A stretch of 64,000 nucleotides of DNA from Brachycybe producta (GCA_036925085.1 JAUPFP010000015.1:4036426-4100425); one strand, 5' to 3'. Counted from the first letter of the stretch, positions 11,975 to 23,939 are shown. A program made the numbers and translations. The notes: a model not told the origin generated them from the letters alone.

Positions 11975-12260
11975 GTTTTTTTTTTTGAACAGCTGGAATT
12001 AAGATTATTCTGTCTTACAGAAGAAACTAGAAGAATAACTCAATCACTTAAAATTATTTTCATATTAATGTTATCTGTTTAAAAGTTTGGGTCAATTTCA
12101 AATTGACATAAAAAAAAGCTTATTTTGAAAGATATCAAACATGGAAATAGTAGAAAATACCCTTAAGTGACTGAGCTAACCCTTCTAGTTTCTAAAACAC
12201 AGTTAAGTTTATTTTCATTTTGCACCTGAAAGAGACAGATAATAATCACAGTTGGATACA
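11975..12260 (+). repeat. F foldback element
   Basis: GAACAGCTGGAATTAAG and GAAACTAGAAGAATAACTCA at the left, TAACCCTTCTAGTTTCTAAA and GCACCTGAAAGAGACAG at the right. Confidence 0.72.
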
Positions 12261-13280
12261 CTTGAAAACTACCTTAAATCTTTAAAAATAAACTTTTCAT
12301 AACAATTAAAATTAATATTCAACTGAATAAAATGAGAAGAAGAAGAAAACCTCTTAATATTTTCAAATTTTAATTTAAAATGTTTACTATTTTAAAAGAT
12401 ATCCAACATGTAACCAAACACATTTAACCGACCATCAATTTAATGCATTTATTATTTTTCTTCTTCGATATAATTATTGCATTAACAGTAGTTAAAACTT
12501 AAGACTGAAAACCAATTATGATAATGAGAAACACATTAGAAAACCTTGTAACACCCTGTAAGATTAAGTGTTAAATTTATTTTTTATAAAAAGTTGTTGC
12601 AATTTCAATAATTATTACTTCAAATGCATACAACAAACAATAGCTGTTGTCCTTCCTAGTTTTATAATTTAATAAAACTTACTAAATGAGAAAGAAACCT
12701 TTCTCAAAGTGCTGTTCCTACGAAGGAGCAACCTTCTGGGCCGTTTACTGTTGTTACCTACGACGATGACGTCATCCATCTTATTATTATTATTATTATT
12801 ATTATTACACACACACACTTCTTTTCTAACACCTTTACAGAGATATAAGTTTCAATTATGAAAACTAATAATTAAAAAACATAACTTAATATTGCAAAAT
12901 GACCATCTTGTGAAAACACACACAAATCAGAAAGACAAAAAACAAGTTGCTGCTGCTTTGCTTATAGGCTACTTTACAATGTAATGATTTCTAGTTCCCC
13001 CACATAAAAGGCCTACATATTATACTTGTATATGAATGGATATTATTAACTCAATTAAAAAAAAAATCACATCCATGAGCAGCATAAAAAAAGGGTTGAA
13101 CGAGCGCGCTCTCGCATGGTCAACAGAGAAACAGCGCCATCTATAGGAAATTATCTTCAACTTCTAAGAGTAACAAAACTATCTTTCTGTTTACCTTGCT
13201 GCAGTTTATTTGTATTCACTACAAATTACAGAGTGGTTCAAAATAAATAAACCATAAAAAGGGACTAAAACCTAGTACAC
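12260..13280. other. AT-rich, no firm feature
   Basis: Contains (TTA)n at 12780 and a short minus-strand open frame starting ATGGATGACGTC at about 12786, without splice or repeat context. A GCGCCATCTATAGG word at 13133 recurs in altered forms at 19390, 19965, 31697 and 48900. Confidence 0.4.
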
Positions 13281-13286
13281 ACATAC

Positions 13287-13573
13287 CTGATAATTTAAAT
13301 GCATTTAAATATTAAACGTGTTCTACAGAGCCCTGTGAAGGACAAACAAACAATATGTCGAATTCAATTAATTCAGTTAATAATCACGAAAATATTGAGT
13401 TAATACTTAAATATAATAATATAAACTATTGATTTAGTATTCCAATTTTTAAAATATTAATAAGAAAGTCAATTTTTATTTGGTTTGTATGTCCTTAACT
13501 GGCTTCCGTATAATTCACCTAAACACATTTAATTTGAATTCATTTAACTAATGTGTGGTGTACAAGGTATAAG
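13287..13573 (+). repeat. Dispersed repeat H, copy 2
   Basis: CTGATAATTTAAATGCATTT, then TCTACAGAGCCCTGTGAAGG, ending GGTGTACAAGGTATAAG. Similar over the whole length to the other two copies. Confidence 0.7.
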
Positions 13574-13604
13574 ACAGTTAATTATAGAAATCTTCATGAT
13601 TCTG

Positions 13605-13922
13605 TGTCCTTCCTTCCGAATGTTTTAGAAACTAGAAAGGGTAGCTCAACCACTTAAGGCTTATTTTAATGTTTTAATCTTTCAAAATAAACTTTTTATA
13701 TAGAAAAAAAATTTAAAAAATATCGTCTGCTTAAACTTGAATGATTTTCAACTCGACATAAAAAGTTTATTTTGAAAGATATTGAAAATACCATTGATTG
13801 TGTTACCCTTCCAGTTTCTAAAACACATTCAGGTTTATCTCTATTTTTGCAACTTGAAAGACAAAAAAATAATAATCTGAATTCGAGGAAGCATTTAATA
13901 TTATAAAAAAAAACCACCTTAA
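13605..13922 (+). repeat. F foldback element
   Basis: TTTTAGAAACTAGAAAGGGT and TTACCCTTCCAGTTTCTAAA arms with a right end of ACCACCTTAA. Confidence 0.72.
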
Positions 13923-14506
13923 AGCAAAGCAAATCTTAAACAAAGTTCAGCTTTTATATTTTAAGCAACATTTCAGAATAAAATGACGAAATTCTGTATT
14001 TTTGTTGTTCTCTTTCTCTTTTTTTTTTAGTGAATTTCAATTTCAGTTTGAAAATTTGCCGTTTCAGAAATAAGTGAAACCAAAAATACACTTTTCTAAA
14101 TTTTTTCTTGGCCCATGACCCATAAGCCACTCCTCCTCCTCCTCTAATTCCTCCCTTTTCTGAGTGAGAGAAGGTCTTTCTTAAAATTATAAAACTGTCA
14201 ATTCATTGAACTGGCTGCTAGAAGAACAAGTCAACGTAAGATGGAGAAACAGTCAACGAACGAGGGGTGAAAAAAAAAACGTGCCTAAGAAAGAGAGAGA
14301 CCGAAAGCCAAGAAACTACTTCAAGTTTGCAGACAGACGGACATTCTTCTTCACACTAAATATATCAACACCTTCAATCAAGTATATAGAACTTTTGAAG
14401 TGAGAAAACCCCACAGGGAAATGAAATAAAACTTTTTTTTAAAAGAATTAAAACAGACATTTGAACTTTTTAATAGAAATATAGAGCCACGTCGTGACGT
14501 CATAAG

Positions 14507-14763
14507 TAGGGCTCGGATTTTTATGCAATATTAAACAACTGTTTCTCACTCTGTGGCCCATTTAGACCAACCAACAATAAGGTGTTTTTTCAATCAAAAA
14601 CACTGGTTAGAGGCTAGAACTCTAGTTGAAAACTGATAGTAACCAGATATCTAGCCTCTAACCAGGCCTTTTTGATTACAAAATGCATAATTATGTAGTT
14701 GTAGCCAATTGGGCCACTCACTGAGAAACACTTGCTTGATATTGCATAAAAATCCGATCCCTA
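14507..14763 (+). mobile_element. Family A element, compact copy
   Basis: TAGGGCTCGGATTTTTATG at the left and CATAAAAATCCGATCCCTA at the right. Flanked by GTCATAAG and GTAATAAG, an 8 bp duplication with one mismatch. Contains a second internal inverted repeat, GGTTAGAGGCTAGA with TCTAGCCTCTAACC. Confidence 0.82.
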
Positions 14764-14792
14764 GTAATAAGTGAGACAAAACCAGTCAGTAA

Positions 14793-15101
14793 TAGAGCTC
14801 GGATTTTTATGCAAATATCAAGCAAAAATGTTTCTCAATCTGTGGCCCAAGGGTCAATTGTGAAGTAATAAAAAATCCCGTTTAGATCAACCAACAATTA
14901 TGATTATTTTCAATCAAAAATACTGGTTAGAGGCTAGATAGTAATATAGGCATCTAGCCTCTAACCAGCCTTTTTGATTTAAAAAAAAGCATAACCTGAT
15001 TGCAGTTGCTCTAATTATGATGATTATCACTTTACAATTGTAACTTGGGCCATAAATTGAGAAACATCTGCTTGATATTTGCATAAAAATCCGAGCCCAA
15101 T
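14793..15101 (+). mobile_element. Family A element, second copy in tandem
   Basis: TAGAGCTCGGATTTTTATGC to ATAAAAATCCGAGCCCA, 29 bp after the preceding copy and in the same orientation. Carries the same internal stem. Confidence 0.82.
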
Positions 15102-15614
15102 TCATTAATTAAATTTAAAACATAAATAAACTGGAGAGAAGAACCAAAGAGGGGTGTAGTACCTTGAACTTGTCAAATTGTGCAGCATTTCAAATAATAA
15201 AAGGGACCTAACAAATTTGGGTTTGTATCTACAGTAGTTAAAGTTGCTTCACCGTAAGATGGAACTTGTGACGTCAGAAGGGTTGACATATAGTTACATA
15301 TAGAGGTAACTCAACTAAGATTTTTTTATGGGAGTATTTCGTGCCATAGCTGAGTGTGGCCAATAGATAGCGCAAACTATACTTAGTGCTTCAGTTACAA
15401 TACGATTCAATGGAAATACAAATAAAAATGGCTGACATTTTAAGCAAGATGTCTTCCTTCTAGCTTCAGAAAGCAGACGATTCTTCACTCACTTTTGACG
15501 GTTTTTTTCTAACGTAAGAGTTGCGTTACCTTTATACATTTATCTTGATATCAATGGATTACCAGTGGCGCCAGCTACTGGCAGATAATAAATATTATCT
15601 TTTATGCTTGGTTG

Positions 15615-16110
15615 ATGATTTATAACCAGCTGATTTTCAAACCGTGATTATTCTGTCTTTCTGAAGAGTAAAATTTAAAAAAAAAACTAGAAAGGTAGTT
15701 GAATCACTTGAGCATATTTTCATCTTTCAAAATAAACGTTTTTATTGACAAGATTTAAAAAAAATATAATCTACTAAGGCCTTGTTTCCACTGTGGCAAA
15801 AATTTGTACTTGAGTGAAAATTTCAACTGGTGAAAAATGGAAGACACGCGACCCTCGCCCATTCACTATCATATAGGCGGAGGCTGCGTTTCTTCAATTT
15901 TTCACCAGTTGAAATCTTCAATAATTTCAAATTTTCACCCAAATAGAAACAAGGCCTAAACTGTAAATAAAGTTTGGTTCATTTAAAAAAAAAGACTCGC
16001 ATAAAAAAGCTTATTTTGAAAGATATCAACATGAAAATATGATTGGGTTACCCTTCTAGTTTCTAAAACACTTTCTAGATTTCTCTTCATTTTACAACTT
16101 AAAAAGTTGA
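15615..16110 (+). repeat. F foldback element with an inserted MITE in its loop
   Basis: Left arm AACTAGAAAGGTAGTTGAAT, right arm TTACCCTTCTAGTTTCTAAA. The element at 15775-15958 lies inside it. Confidence 0.7.
15775..15958 (+). mobile_element. MITE with AAGGCCTTGTTTC ends
   Basis: TAAGGCCTTGTTTCCACTG at the left, AATAGAAACAAGGCCTAA at the right. Second inner stem TTTCAACTGGTGAAAAAT with ATTTTTCACCAGTTGAAAT. Confidence 0.7.
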
Positions 16111-16177
16111 TTTTTTGTTTGAATATCTAAAAATCTAAAATTAATATGAAATCTTGCCTGAGAAAAAACAAAAAAAC

Positions 16178-16372
16178 ACAGGCATCTCTGCCCAGCAGTA
16201 TAATTTTATTGACTCCGCCATTTTATGAGCGTCATCATTGCCTCATCAATGTTACTTGGTCTCATGTCACATGCCCCGCCTTTTTTCAATTTCTAATTGG
16301 TTGATATTTCGTGTGACTCTCATAAAAGGGGCGGGGTAAACAAATTTTTTTACTCCTGGGTAGAGTTGCCTT
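16178..16372 (+). mobile_element. GC-core foldback MITE, subfamily E, diverged
   Basis: ACAGGCATCTCTGCCCAGCA at the left, a CTCCTGGGTAGAGTTGCC end at the right; core GACTCCGCC and GGGGCGGGG. Confidence 0.68.
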
Positions 16373-17226
16373 TGGGAAAAGCTTCTTTTTTAAGGATATG
16401 TGGGGTGGGGTGGGGGGTAATATACGTAATATGCAGTGTTGCCAAGTACAAAGTTCTAATATCCATCAATTTGTCAGCAATTAACGTTGAACTTGTTAAA
16501 CATGAAATGATGCATTAAAAAAGATAATGTGAACTGATTTTTATTTCGTTAATTTATAAGTGAACTGTATTTAATAATAAAAAAGCCTATTTTCTTCATG
16601 ATTATGATAATGAGGCTAAATGAGCTATTGTCCATTGTGTAATAAAATACTAATACTAATAACAATAATAATAGGTTCACACGAGGGTTCAGTCAGTACA
16701 CTTAATGATTCTACTGTAACGTGAATCTCTCATTAAGGCTTTTTTTTTTGTGGATCAAAGACGGGGCTTTTAAAAAAAAGAAGGCGGCGGAAATAGAAAT
16801 CTGATGAGCAAAAATGATGATGATGTGATATGAATGTTTATTATCTAAATTTCTATGTAAATTATGTACGAGGAGGAGGAGGAGGGATATGGGGTGGAAG
16901 AGGCTAAGATGTTATCTCAGTTCTTTAAATTAAATGTTGTAATCGAATATCCTTCACATCTCATAATAACATTGATATTAGTTTAAGGTTGAGAGAATTT
17001 CAAAGTGGAATAAGAGGAGGAGAAATATAAACAAGTTCCCCCCCCCCCCCCTGTCTCCGGAAAGAAAGAAAAAACCACACACACAAATCAGGAACCGGGT
17101 GCAAAGTTAAAAGTCATTCTACATCATTACTAGGCAATGTACGAAACCACCCAATTAAGTATAGTAAACCTACCAGTTAGACACTGTGTAGAATAAATAA
17201 TAATAAATGACTATCGAACTCTTGGT

Positions 17227-17582
17227 TACGGAGCACTGTAAAGGACAGGTGAGATTTGTTTTTAAAATCTCGAAATTTTGACTTTTTCCAGAATCTCGAA
17301 ATTTCGACTTTTAATCTATTTTATTCGGCCATGTTACTTATGCCATGTTCTGCGCACCATACTCTGATAATGATATTATTGCTTCTACAAGAGAGCGTTT
17401 GTAACAATTTTATTAGAGTATGGTGCGCAGAACATAGCATAAGTAACATGGCCGAATAAAAAATTAAAAGCCAACGAGTTTAAGTCGAAATGTCGAGATT
17501 AAAGTCGAAATATCGCAATTAAAGTCAAAATGTCGAAATTTCACAAAAAAAAAATCTCACATGTCCTTTACAGGGCTCCGTA
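17227..17582 (+). mobile_element. 356 bp palindromic MITE with near-perfect central hairpin
   Basis: Ends TACGGAGCACTGTAAAGGAC and GTCCTTTACAGGGCTCCGTA (31 bp, 2 mismatches). The centre has TTCGGCCATGTTACTTATGC and GCATAAGTAACATGGCCGAA arms about 50 bp long around a short loop. It interrupts an F copy between CTCTTGG and TTATTCTTTCTGTCTTTCAG. Confidence 0.78.
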
Positions 17583-18500
17583 CTTAGTTATTCTTTCTGT
17601 CTTTCAGAAACAAAATGAAAACAAAACTTGAATGTGTTTTAGAAACTAGAAGGGTAGGTCAATCACTTAAGGTTTATTTTCATGTTGTTATCTTTCAGAT
17701 CGTCTTGTCTTTAACTGTTGCTATCAGATATTCTGTAAAATTACTAGACATTGTACAGAACTACCAATTGTTTAGTAAATCCGTCATAATTAGTAATATT
17801 TTACGGTTTTAAGCATTTTGGATAAAAAATTAAGCCATTAAGATAGTTTATGAAAACCTTTTTTTTTATTCTAACTGTGATTATTCCTGTCTTTCAGAAG
17901 AGCCAACTTAAGAGAAACTAGAAAAGTGTTTTTTAGAAACTAGAAAGGTAGTTCAATCAATCACTTAAGGGTATTTTCACGTTTGATATTTTTTTATAGA
18001 CGAAAATAACTCGCATTAGATTAGATGATTTAAACTAATCCTTTATTCTGCACATGCGCATTGCATCTAGAAATCCTAACGGAACCTATTGTAACGTAAC
18101 CAACCGAACTACTCCGCATGAGCAGAATAAAGGTCCTCTGATTAACAATTCCAAAAAATATTGTCGGTTTAAAGTCTTGAGTTTTTTCAACCTGACATAA
18201 AAAGTTTATTTTGAAAGATATATATCAACATTAACTACCCATAAGTGATTGAACTGCCTTTCTAGTTTCTAAAACAAGAGATTTCTAGATTCTCTTAATT
18301 TTGCTTTTCTGAACAGATCAAGAAAAAAAAAAAGGTTTTCATAAACCATCTCAATTCTGGTCTTATTTTTTAATCAAAATGCCTAAAACCGTAAAATGTT
18401 ATTAATTATGACGGATTTACTAAACAGTTGGTAGTTGTGTACATTGTCTAGTAATTTTGTAGAAGAATAACTGACAGCTCAACAGTTAAAGACAGACAAT
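17583..18500 (+). repeat. Nested F foldbacks with outer inverted arms
   Basis: One F left arm at 17641 (GAAACTAGAAGGGTAGGTCA). A complete F copy at about 17840-18360 contains a small hairpin (CCTTTATTCTGCACATGCGC / GCATGAGCAGAATAAAGG at 18040-18135). Outer arms ACCGTAAAATGTTATTAA and its complement lie at about 18385 and 17790. Confidence 0.62.
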
Positions 18501-19171
18501 TGCTGTCATCAACGCCAGATGGAGCTCATAAAGAAACGAAACAAAACAAACACAAAACAAAAAGTTAAAATTCTTGTTTAAAACAGAAATAAAAAGTGAA
18601 GAAAAATATATAAAGTGACTGACTGACTCATTTCCTATCTTTAAATTTATGAAAACAAACAAAATTGCGAGACAAACAAAAAGTTTCAACAAAAAAAAAA
18701 TTCACCCACCCACTTTCAAAAAAAAAAAAAAGGGAAATCCAACTTCCAAACAAAATGTTTGTTCCCGGAAATTTAAATAAAGGATTAGGAAGGAAAGAAC
18801 GAAAAAAAAAAGTTCATTTATTGTAATTCATTATTGTACAAATTATTACAACAAATTCATTTCATTTGACATGTGTTTTTTTTTCTTCTTGTTGTTTAAA
18901 TTTTATGCAAATTGACAGCGAAACAACAACGTCAAAAAACGTTACAATTGTTTAAATTTCACAACACAAAAACCTTTGTATGTAAAATTCACATAGAACA
19001 GAGCGCCTTCTGGGGTCTGTTTCTCAAAAGTCTTGTAAAACAGAGTAAGTTCTACGGAGCCCTATAAAGGACATGGCATTGCAAATTTTGCATTTTGCAA
19101 ATATTCAGAAAACCGTCCACACTGTTCGCAAACAAGTGTTCTTCTGTTCGTTGTTCTCAATAGCATCAGGA

Positions 19172-19313
19172 ACAGGCATGTAAAGACAGGGAGATACAGT
19201 CGCTTGCCCCACCCTTTTATGAGCATCAAACCAAATATCAACCAATTGGAAGTTGCCAGTCCTGATAAAAGGGGCGGGGAAAACGACTAATCTTACTGTC
19301 TTTACTTGCCTGT
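19172..19313 (+). mobile_element. GC-core foldback MITE, subfamily C, short
   Basis: ACAGGCATGTAAAGACAGGG to CTGTCTTTACTTGCCTGT with CATCAGGA on both sides. The centre is deleted relative to longer copies. Confidence 0.82.
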
Positions 19314-19515
19314 CATCAGGAGACTTTGGAGTGCTCGACTTCGAGTCATCGCTATGCTGATAGTCTTCAGATTAGGTTGTTAGGTTACACAATAGATGGC
19401 GCTGCAAAACGTATGAAGACGACTCCAAGCCGCTGAATGCTAGTGTTGTTCTCGTCTAGTCTGCACCCACCCTTAAATATTGAAATAATCTCAAGTAGCA
19501 TCAGGAGACTTGGAG

Positions 19516-19722
19516 CCAGGCATTTAGAAATCGGGACGAACTCAAGTTGGCTCCGCCCTTTTTTATGACGATTGGCAACTTCTAATTGGTTGGTTATGTA
19601 GTCTGACGTCACATGCTCCGCCCATTTCAACGTCGAACCACACAACAAACCAATTAGAAGTTTCCGGTCGTCATAAAAAGGGCGGAGCCAACTTGTGTTC
19701 GTCCCGATTTCTAAATGCCTGT
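19516..19722 (+). mobile_element. GC-core foldback MITE, subfamily B
   Basis: CCAGGCATTTAGAAATCGGG to CCCGATTTCTAAATGCCTGT. Perfect 9 bp duplication GACTTGGAG on both sides. Confidence 0.87.
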
Positions 19723-19758
19723 GACTTGGAGCGCGCGACTTCGAGTCATCTTTATGAG

Positions 19759-19908
19759 AGGCAGTTGGGCGCAGCCAGAAAAAAATCTGTTAGCCCCGCC
19801 ACTTTTATGAGCATCAGACCAATAAGAAACCCATAACAAACAAAAACAAACGCGTAACAAACCTAAATAACCGATCAGAACGAACTTTTTCTGGCTGCGC
19901 CCAACTGC
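19759..19908 (+). mobile_element. GC-core foldback MITE, subfamily D
   Basis: Same ends and core as the copy at 924-1074. Flanked by TCTTTATG on both sides. Confidence 0.78.
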
Positions 19909-19919
19909 TTCTTCTTTAT

Positions 19920-20925
19920 GCTGATAGTCTTTAGGTTAGGTTGTTAGGTTACACAATAGATGGCGCTGTGAAATGTACGAAGACGACTCCAAGTCACCTC
20001 CTAATGCTAGTATATTATCAAAGGCTTTCAATAAGAAAGCATATTGATTAAATCAGTCGCGGCAACACTGGAAATCTGAACACGCAAATATATACGGGAG
20101 AATTATGACGTCACATACATGGATATTACTTTTTCGTCCCCTCCCCCCTCCCCCCAAATCCTTTTCTAGTCTGAATGGACAGATGAGTGACGTTTTTACT
20201 CAATGCAAATTGTAACCATGTGTAACAACAGACTAAAACAGCTGCTGTTTAACTGCACGCCCCTCCCCCCTCCCCTCTTATTCTCCCCAATCAAACAAAA
20301 GATGGATTTGACTCAGACCTTTTTCAATGAACTGACTATTAATAAACAAGACTTGACAGTTCCAATATGAAACTTAGAGGGGTGGTGGTGGTGGTGGAGG
20401 CTATAAAATATAGAAATTAACAAATAATATCCTCCTCCTACCTTTGGATTTATACAACGTAATCATGATCTTACATATTGTTACACTTAAATATAATTTA
20501 AAAAAACTTAACCTCAATTCATATTTAATGTATTTCATCATTCCCTACCCCCCCCCCCACCATCTTGTTTTTTTTTTTTTGACTAACTTTCATAACACAA
20601 CTTCAGGCTAGACATATAATCCCACCCAACTCACCCCTTATTTTATAGCACCCATCCTCCCCTAGATGTCTCCCCTCTCGCTCTTTTTCCTCATCAAACC
20701 CTCGGGTTTTTTTTTGTTATAAAAATACGAAATCCGGTTTTCTTTTTATTTGACCCACAAATTTCTTTTCAAACGAGATTTTTAAGAGAAAAAAAAAAAT
20801 CAAAAGTTACAAATAAAAATCAGAAAAACTTCCAAATTGTGGGCCAATCTCTCGACTGTGTGGGGGTATGTGGTCTCGCGAGCCACTTATTAACTTTTTT
20901 TTATATGAGGTTTTTATATTAACGG
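19920..20925. other. Low-complexity, non-coding
   Basis: C-rich (CCCCTCCCCCCTCCCC) and poly(A/T) stretches. No coding signal recognised on either strand. Confidence 0.5.
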
Positions 20926-21089
20926 TGATAAGTCACAAATTGTCATTATGATTTATTATTTTATGACACCTGCTTGTAAAATGAAAGTCATAATAATCTA
21001 TTGTCATTTAATAATGGTTTTTGTAGTAATTGTTTTTGCTAAATATTATGACAAGTCTTGTCACCATTATGTAATAAAAGTAACATAGA

Positions 21090-21360
21090 AAAAAGTTTGA
21101 AAGTGTTTTAAGAAACTAGAAGAGTAACTCCTGATTTTCAACCTGAAAAGCGCCGTACGGTGGGTACGGCATTTTCAGGTTGAAAATCAACCATTTTTTT
21201 TTTTGCGTAATTTTGATGTCAATTAACCAAATAAGTTTTTAAATGAGACTTCTTTTCGCATATTTTCGTCTTATCTAAAGTGAAATAAAACATTTTTACG
21301 ACATGAACGTGGCAGTCATTTTAAGTAAATCATTTACTCTTCTAGTTTATAATAATCTCG
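21090..21360 (+). repeat. F-related foldback
   Basis: GAAACTAGAAGAGTAACT at 21112 and TTTACTCTTCTAGTTTATAA at 21333 are the arms. Contains the separate hairpin at 21131-21190. Confidence 0.6.
21131..21190 (+). repeat. Compact near-perfect hairpin
   Basis: GATTTTCAACCTGAAAA ... TTTTCAGGTTGAAAATC with an inner GCCGTAC/GTACGGC pair. About 26 bp stem, tight loop. Confidence 0.7.
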
Positions 21361-21400
21361 AGTTGTAGACCAATTTGTTAACTTTTATTTGCAAATTATA

Positions 21401-21540
21401 CAGTGGAAACTGTTTAACACGAAATGAAAAGAACTTAGAAATCGGAATATTTTTTGTGTTAGACGAAACTTCCGTCTTAAGAAAGACTCAAAAATATCTT
21501 TCGTGTTATCCGATTTTTCGTGTTAAACGGGTTTCACTTT
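21401..21540 (+). mobile_element. Tigger/pogo-like MITE
   Basis: CAGTGGAAACTGTTTAACAC to GTGTTAAACGGGTTTCACTT with TA-rich flanks. CAGTGGAA-type ends and internal TTCGTGTTATCCG resemble pogo/Tigger MITEs. Related fragments with TTCGTGTTATCCG or CACGAAAT occur at about 2420-2450, 22920-23020, 23150-23400, 37180-37240 and 37950-37990. Confidence 0.6.
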
Positions 21541-22195
21541 ACATGTATACAACAACAAAAAATAAACCCTTTTCCGAAATCAAAAAACCGACTCTTAAAA
21601 TTGAGGAAATCCTCTCTTAATATAATTAATGCATCCCTATTAATTATTTATTATTGATTTCTATAATAATAATAATCTAGTCCCTCATCCGGATCAATTT
21701 CATTTGAAATTCAGATTTTTGTTTTATTATTTAATCTAACCATGAAAAAAACAACAGAAAAAAAAAAACCTTCTTTGTTTTAAAATAAAAAAACAGATGA
21801 AAATTATAAATTCGTATCAACAAAAGCATCTAAATCTGTGATTGGTCGAATATATGACGTCACACGCTTTTTCAATAGTAACTTTTCTGAATGTGTCTGT
21901 GTTTTTTTTTAAGAAAGGAAATTGAAACCTAATGACAACTTGATTCTTTTTATTATTTTTTCGACTGCAAATCACACTAATTATGAATTCCTGAGTTTCT
22001 CTTTTCAAACAAAAGCGGAAATAGAAAATAAAGAAGAAGAAAAAAAGGAACAATTGTTCAGGGAGACTTCTCAATTACGTCATTGAAACCTAAGAAGAAT
22101 AAAAATCATTTTAATAATACTAAAATATTCTAAAGAAAAACAGCTAAAATGTCTACAACGTCCGGTTTCTATACTTAAAATAGAAACAGGCAGTT

Positions 22196-22391
22196 AGAAA
22201 TCGGGAAGAACTTCAATTGGCTCCGCCCTTTTTATGACAACTGGCAACTTCTAATTGGTTGGTTATGTAGTCTGACGTCACATGCTCCGCCCTTTTCAAC
22301 GTCGAACCACACAACAAACCAATTAGAAGTTGCCGGTCGTCATAACAAGGGCAGAGCCAACTGAAGTTCTCCCCGATTTCTAACTGCCTGT
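22196..22391 (+). mobile_element. GC-core foldback MITE, subfamily B
   Basis: ACAGGCAGTTAGAAATCGGG to CCCGATTTCTAACTGCCTGT. Perfect 8 bp duplication AAATAGAA. Confidence 0.86.
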
Positions 22392-22525
22392 AAATAGAAG
22401 AAGAAGAAAAATATCAGAAAAGGAGTTTAAAACAAATTTCACTGAAATAAGAGCAGAAGACGTTAAAACGTAATGCATTTTAAACAGAAACGATCATCAA
22501 CTGCAATTGAAAAACGTTTAAAAAC

Positions 22526-22878
22526 AAGAGGTGTGGGACGAATCCGAAATTTTTCTCGAATCCGAATCCTAAAAGGTTCTCGAATCTCCCGAATATCGAA
22601 TCCTTCATATAAGAATAATATATATTAAATTATTAAAAATAGAAAAACACAGCGTGGCGGCAGTCAGGGTCGCCCCATGGTGATCCCCGGATACCACCGA
22701 AATTGCAACAATCGCCGGGTTTTTATTCTAAGTGAACGCTGCTTCTATTGGACGTCAATGGAGTTAAAACTAATTTTACTAAAGTTTTCAACAGTTTTTT
22801 TTTAGGTTAGGCTTCGAAAGATTCGAAAGACGAAAAAAAAAGCGCGAAGATTCGAGTTTTCGAATTGTCCCGACCCTA
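22526..22878 (+). mobile_element. hAT-Z MITE, diverged copy
   Basis: Same order of motifs as the copy at 62700 (GTGGGACGAATCCG to CCCGACCCTA). The flanking target duplication is eroded. Confidence 0.75.
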
Positions 22879-23689
22879 TTTTATACAAAATAGAAGATGC
22901 TTGGAATATTTTTTTTTTCGTAATTAAACATATTTCGTGTTATAAGAAACCATTTTTTGATGTAATTTTTAAGAGAACGCAAGTAAATTTCGTATTATCC
23001 GATTTTTTCGTTGTAAAAATCTAAAAGAACACGAAACGTTGAATGACAAACACACAAAAAAAGCCACAAAAAACAATTTAAATGAAATACACGAAAACGT
23101 CGAATAAAAAGACGGAACTAACAACTAACTTGACCCAACTAACACAATAAATCGGTTAACACGAAATACATATTTTTGATTGAATCTATTCCTTAGAAAA
23201 TAGTATCAAGCAGCCATTTAGCCTCCAATCTAAGGTTCTGAAAGTGTTCTATATAAATAGGGTTGCGCTAAAGGCGCGAAATAAGGCGAAAATCTCAAGC
23301 AGCTGCTACTGCTGCTGCTGCTAATCGAAAGAATAACCAAATTCTTTTAACACGAAAAAAATCTTCTGAAGCCTTGTATTTCGTGTTGGAGGCAAGAGAC
23401 GGTTATCCACTTAGTTATTAAAATATCTTATTAGAAGCTAGATACCTGAACGTAGATCCTTATTCGAAACTAAACTAAACCTTAAAAAATATCCTGAAAA
23501 TGTCTTTAAAAAACAGCTAAAAGTACAGTAAAAACAGCTAAAAAGTACAAGAAACTTAAAAAAGTGATTAAAAAATAAGCAAAACAACAACACAGGCCCC
23601 AAAATAAGACAGAAAAACAACCAAAAAATAACAAGAAAGTTGATGAAAACCATCAAAAAAAAAAGAAAACAAAAACAAGTGTTAACCAG

Positions 23690-23840
23690 GTGGTAAAAGG
23701 CGCGCGCGCAGTAAAACGACTAAAACGTGCGCGCAGCCGCCCTTGAAAGTATTCACCGCGGCGCATGAATGCGTTTATTTTTTCCCGCGCGAAAACGAGA
23801 ATATTAAAAAGCGCCAGCGGCAGCGCCAACACCAGGTAAA
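23690..23840. promoter_or_regulatory. CpG-rich stretch next to the putative first exon
   Basis: Locally GC- and CpG-rich DNA (several CGCGCG runs, CCGCGG, CCCGCGCG) in an otherwise AT-rich window. It lies just inside the inferred first intron of the exon at 23867-23939. It may be an unmethylated promoter-type region; that is inference from composition only. Confidence 0.35.
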
Positions 23841-23866
23841 AGCGAATAACGACGACGATATCTCAC

Positions 23867-23939
23867 CTTTAACTTGTCCTTCCAGTTCCCATAAAATTTC
23901 TTTGTCTTTACGACCAATTCGATTCTTTTCGGCTGCCAT
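23867..23939 (-). CDS. Putative first coding exon of an unrecognised gene
   Basis: 73 nt reading MAAEKNRIGRKDKEILWELE, then GQVK and one base, before the donor AAAG|GTGAGA. The ATG at 23939 is the first in frame: an in-frame TAA lies seven codons upstream. The charged, non-repetitive peptide and CpG-rich flank (23690-23840) look like the start of a housekeeping-type gene running leftward. I found no second exon between 1 and 23.8 kb, so the rest may lie beyond the window or be too short to see. Function unknown. It could be a chance open stretch. Confidence 0.42.

Noticed and set aside
12670-12786. Short minus-strand frame starting MDDVIVVGNNSKRP with good Kozak context
   Set aside because: Only 38 codons, no donor in frame giving a convincing exon, and no partner exon. 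Kept as a note rather than a gene.
22526-23400. TTCGTGTTATCCG and CACGAAAT words as one large pogo element
   Set aside because: The pieces are scattered and interrupted by unrelated sequence; only 21401-21540 has two matching ends.
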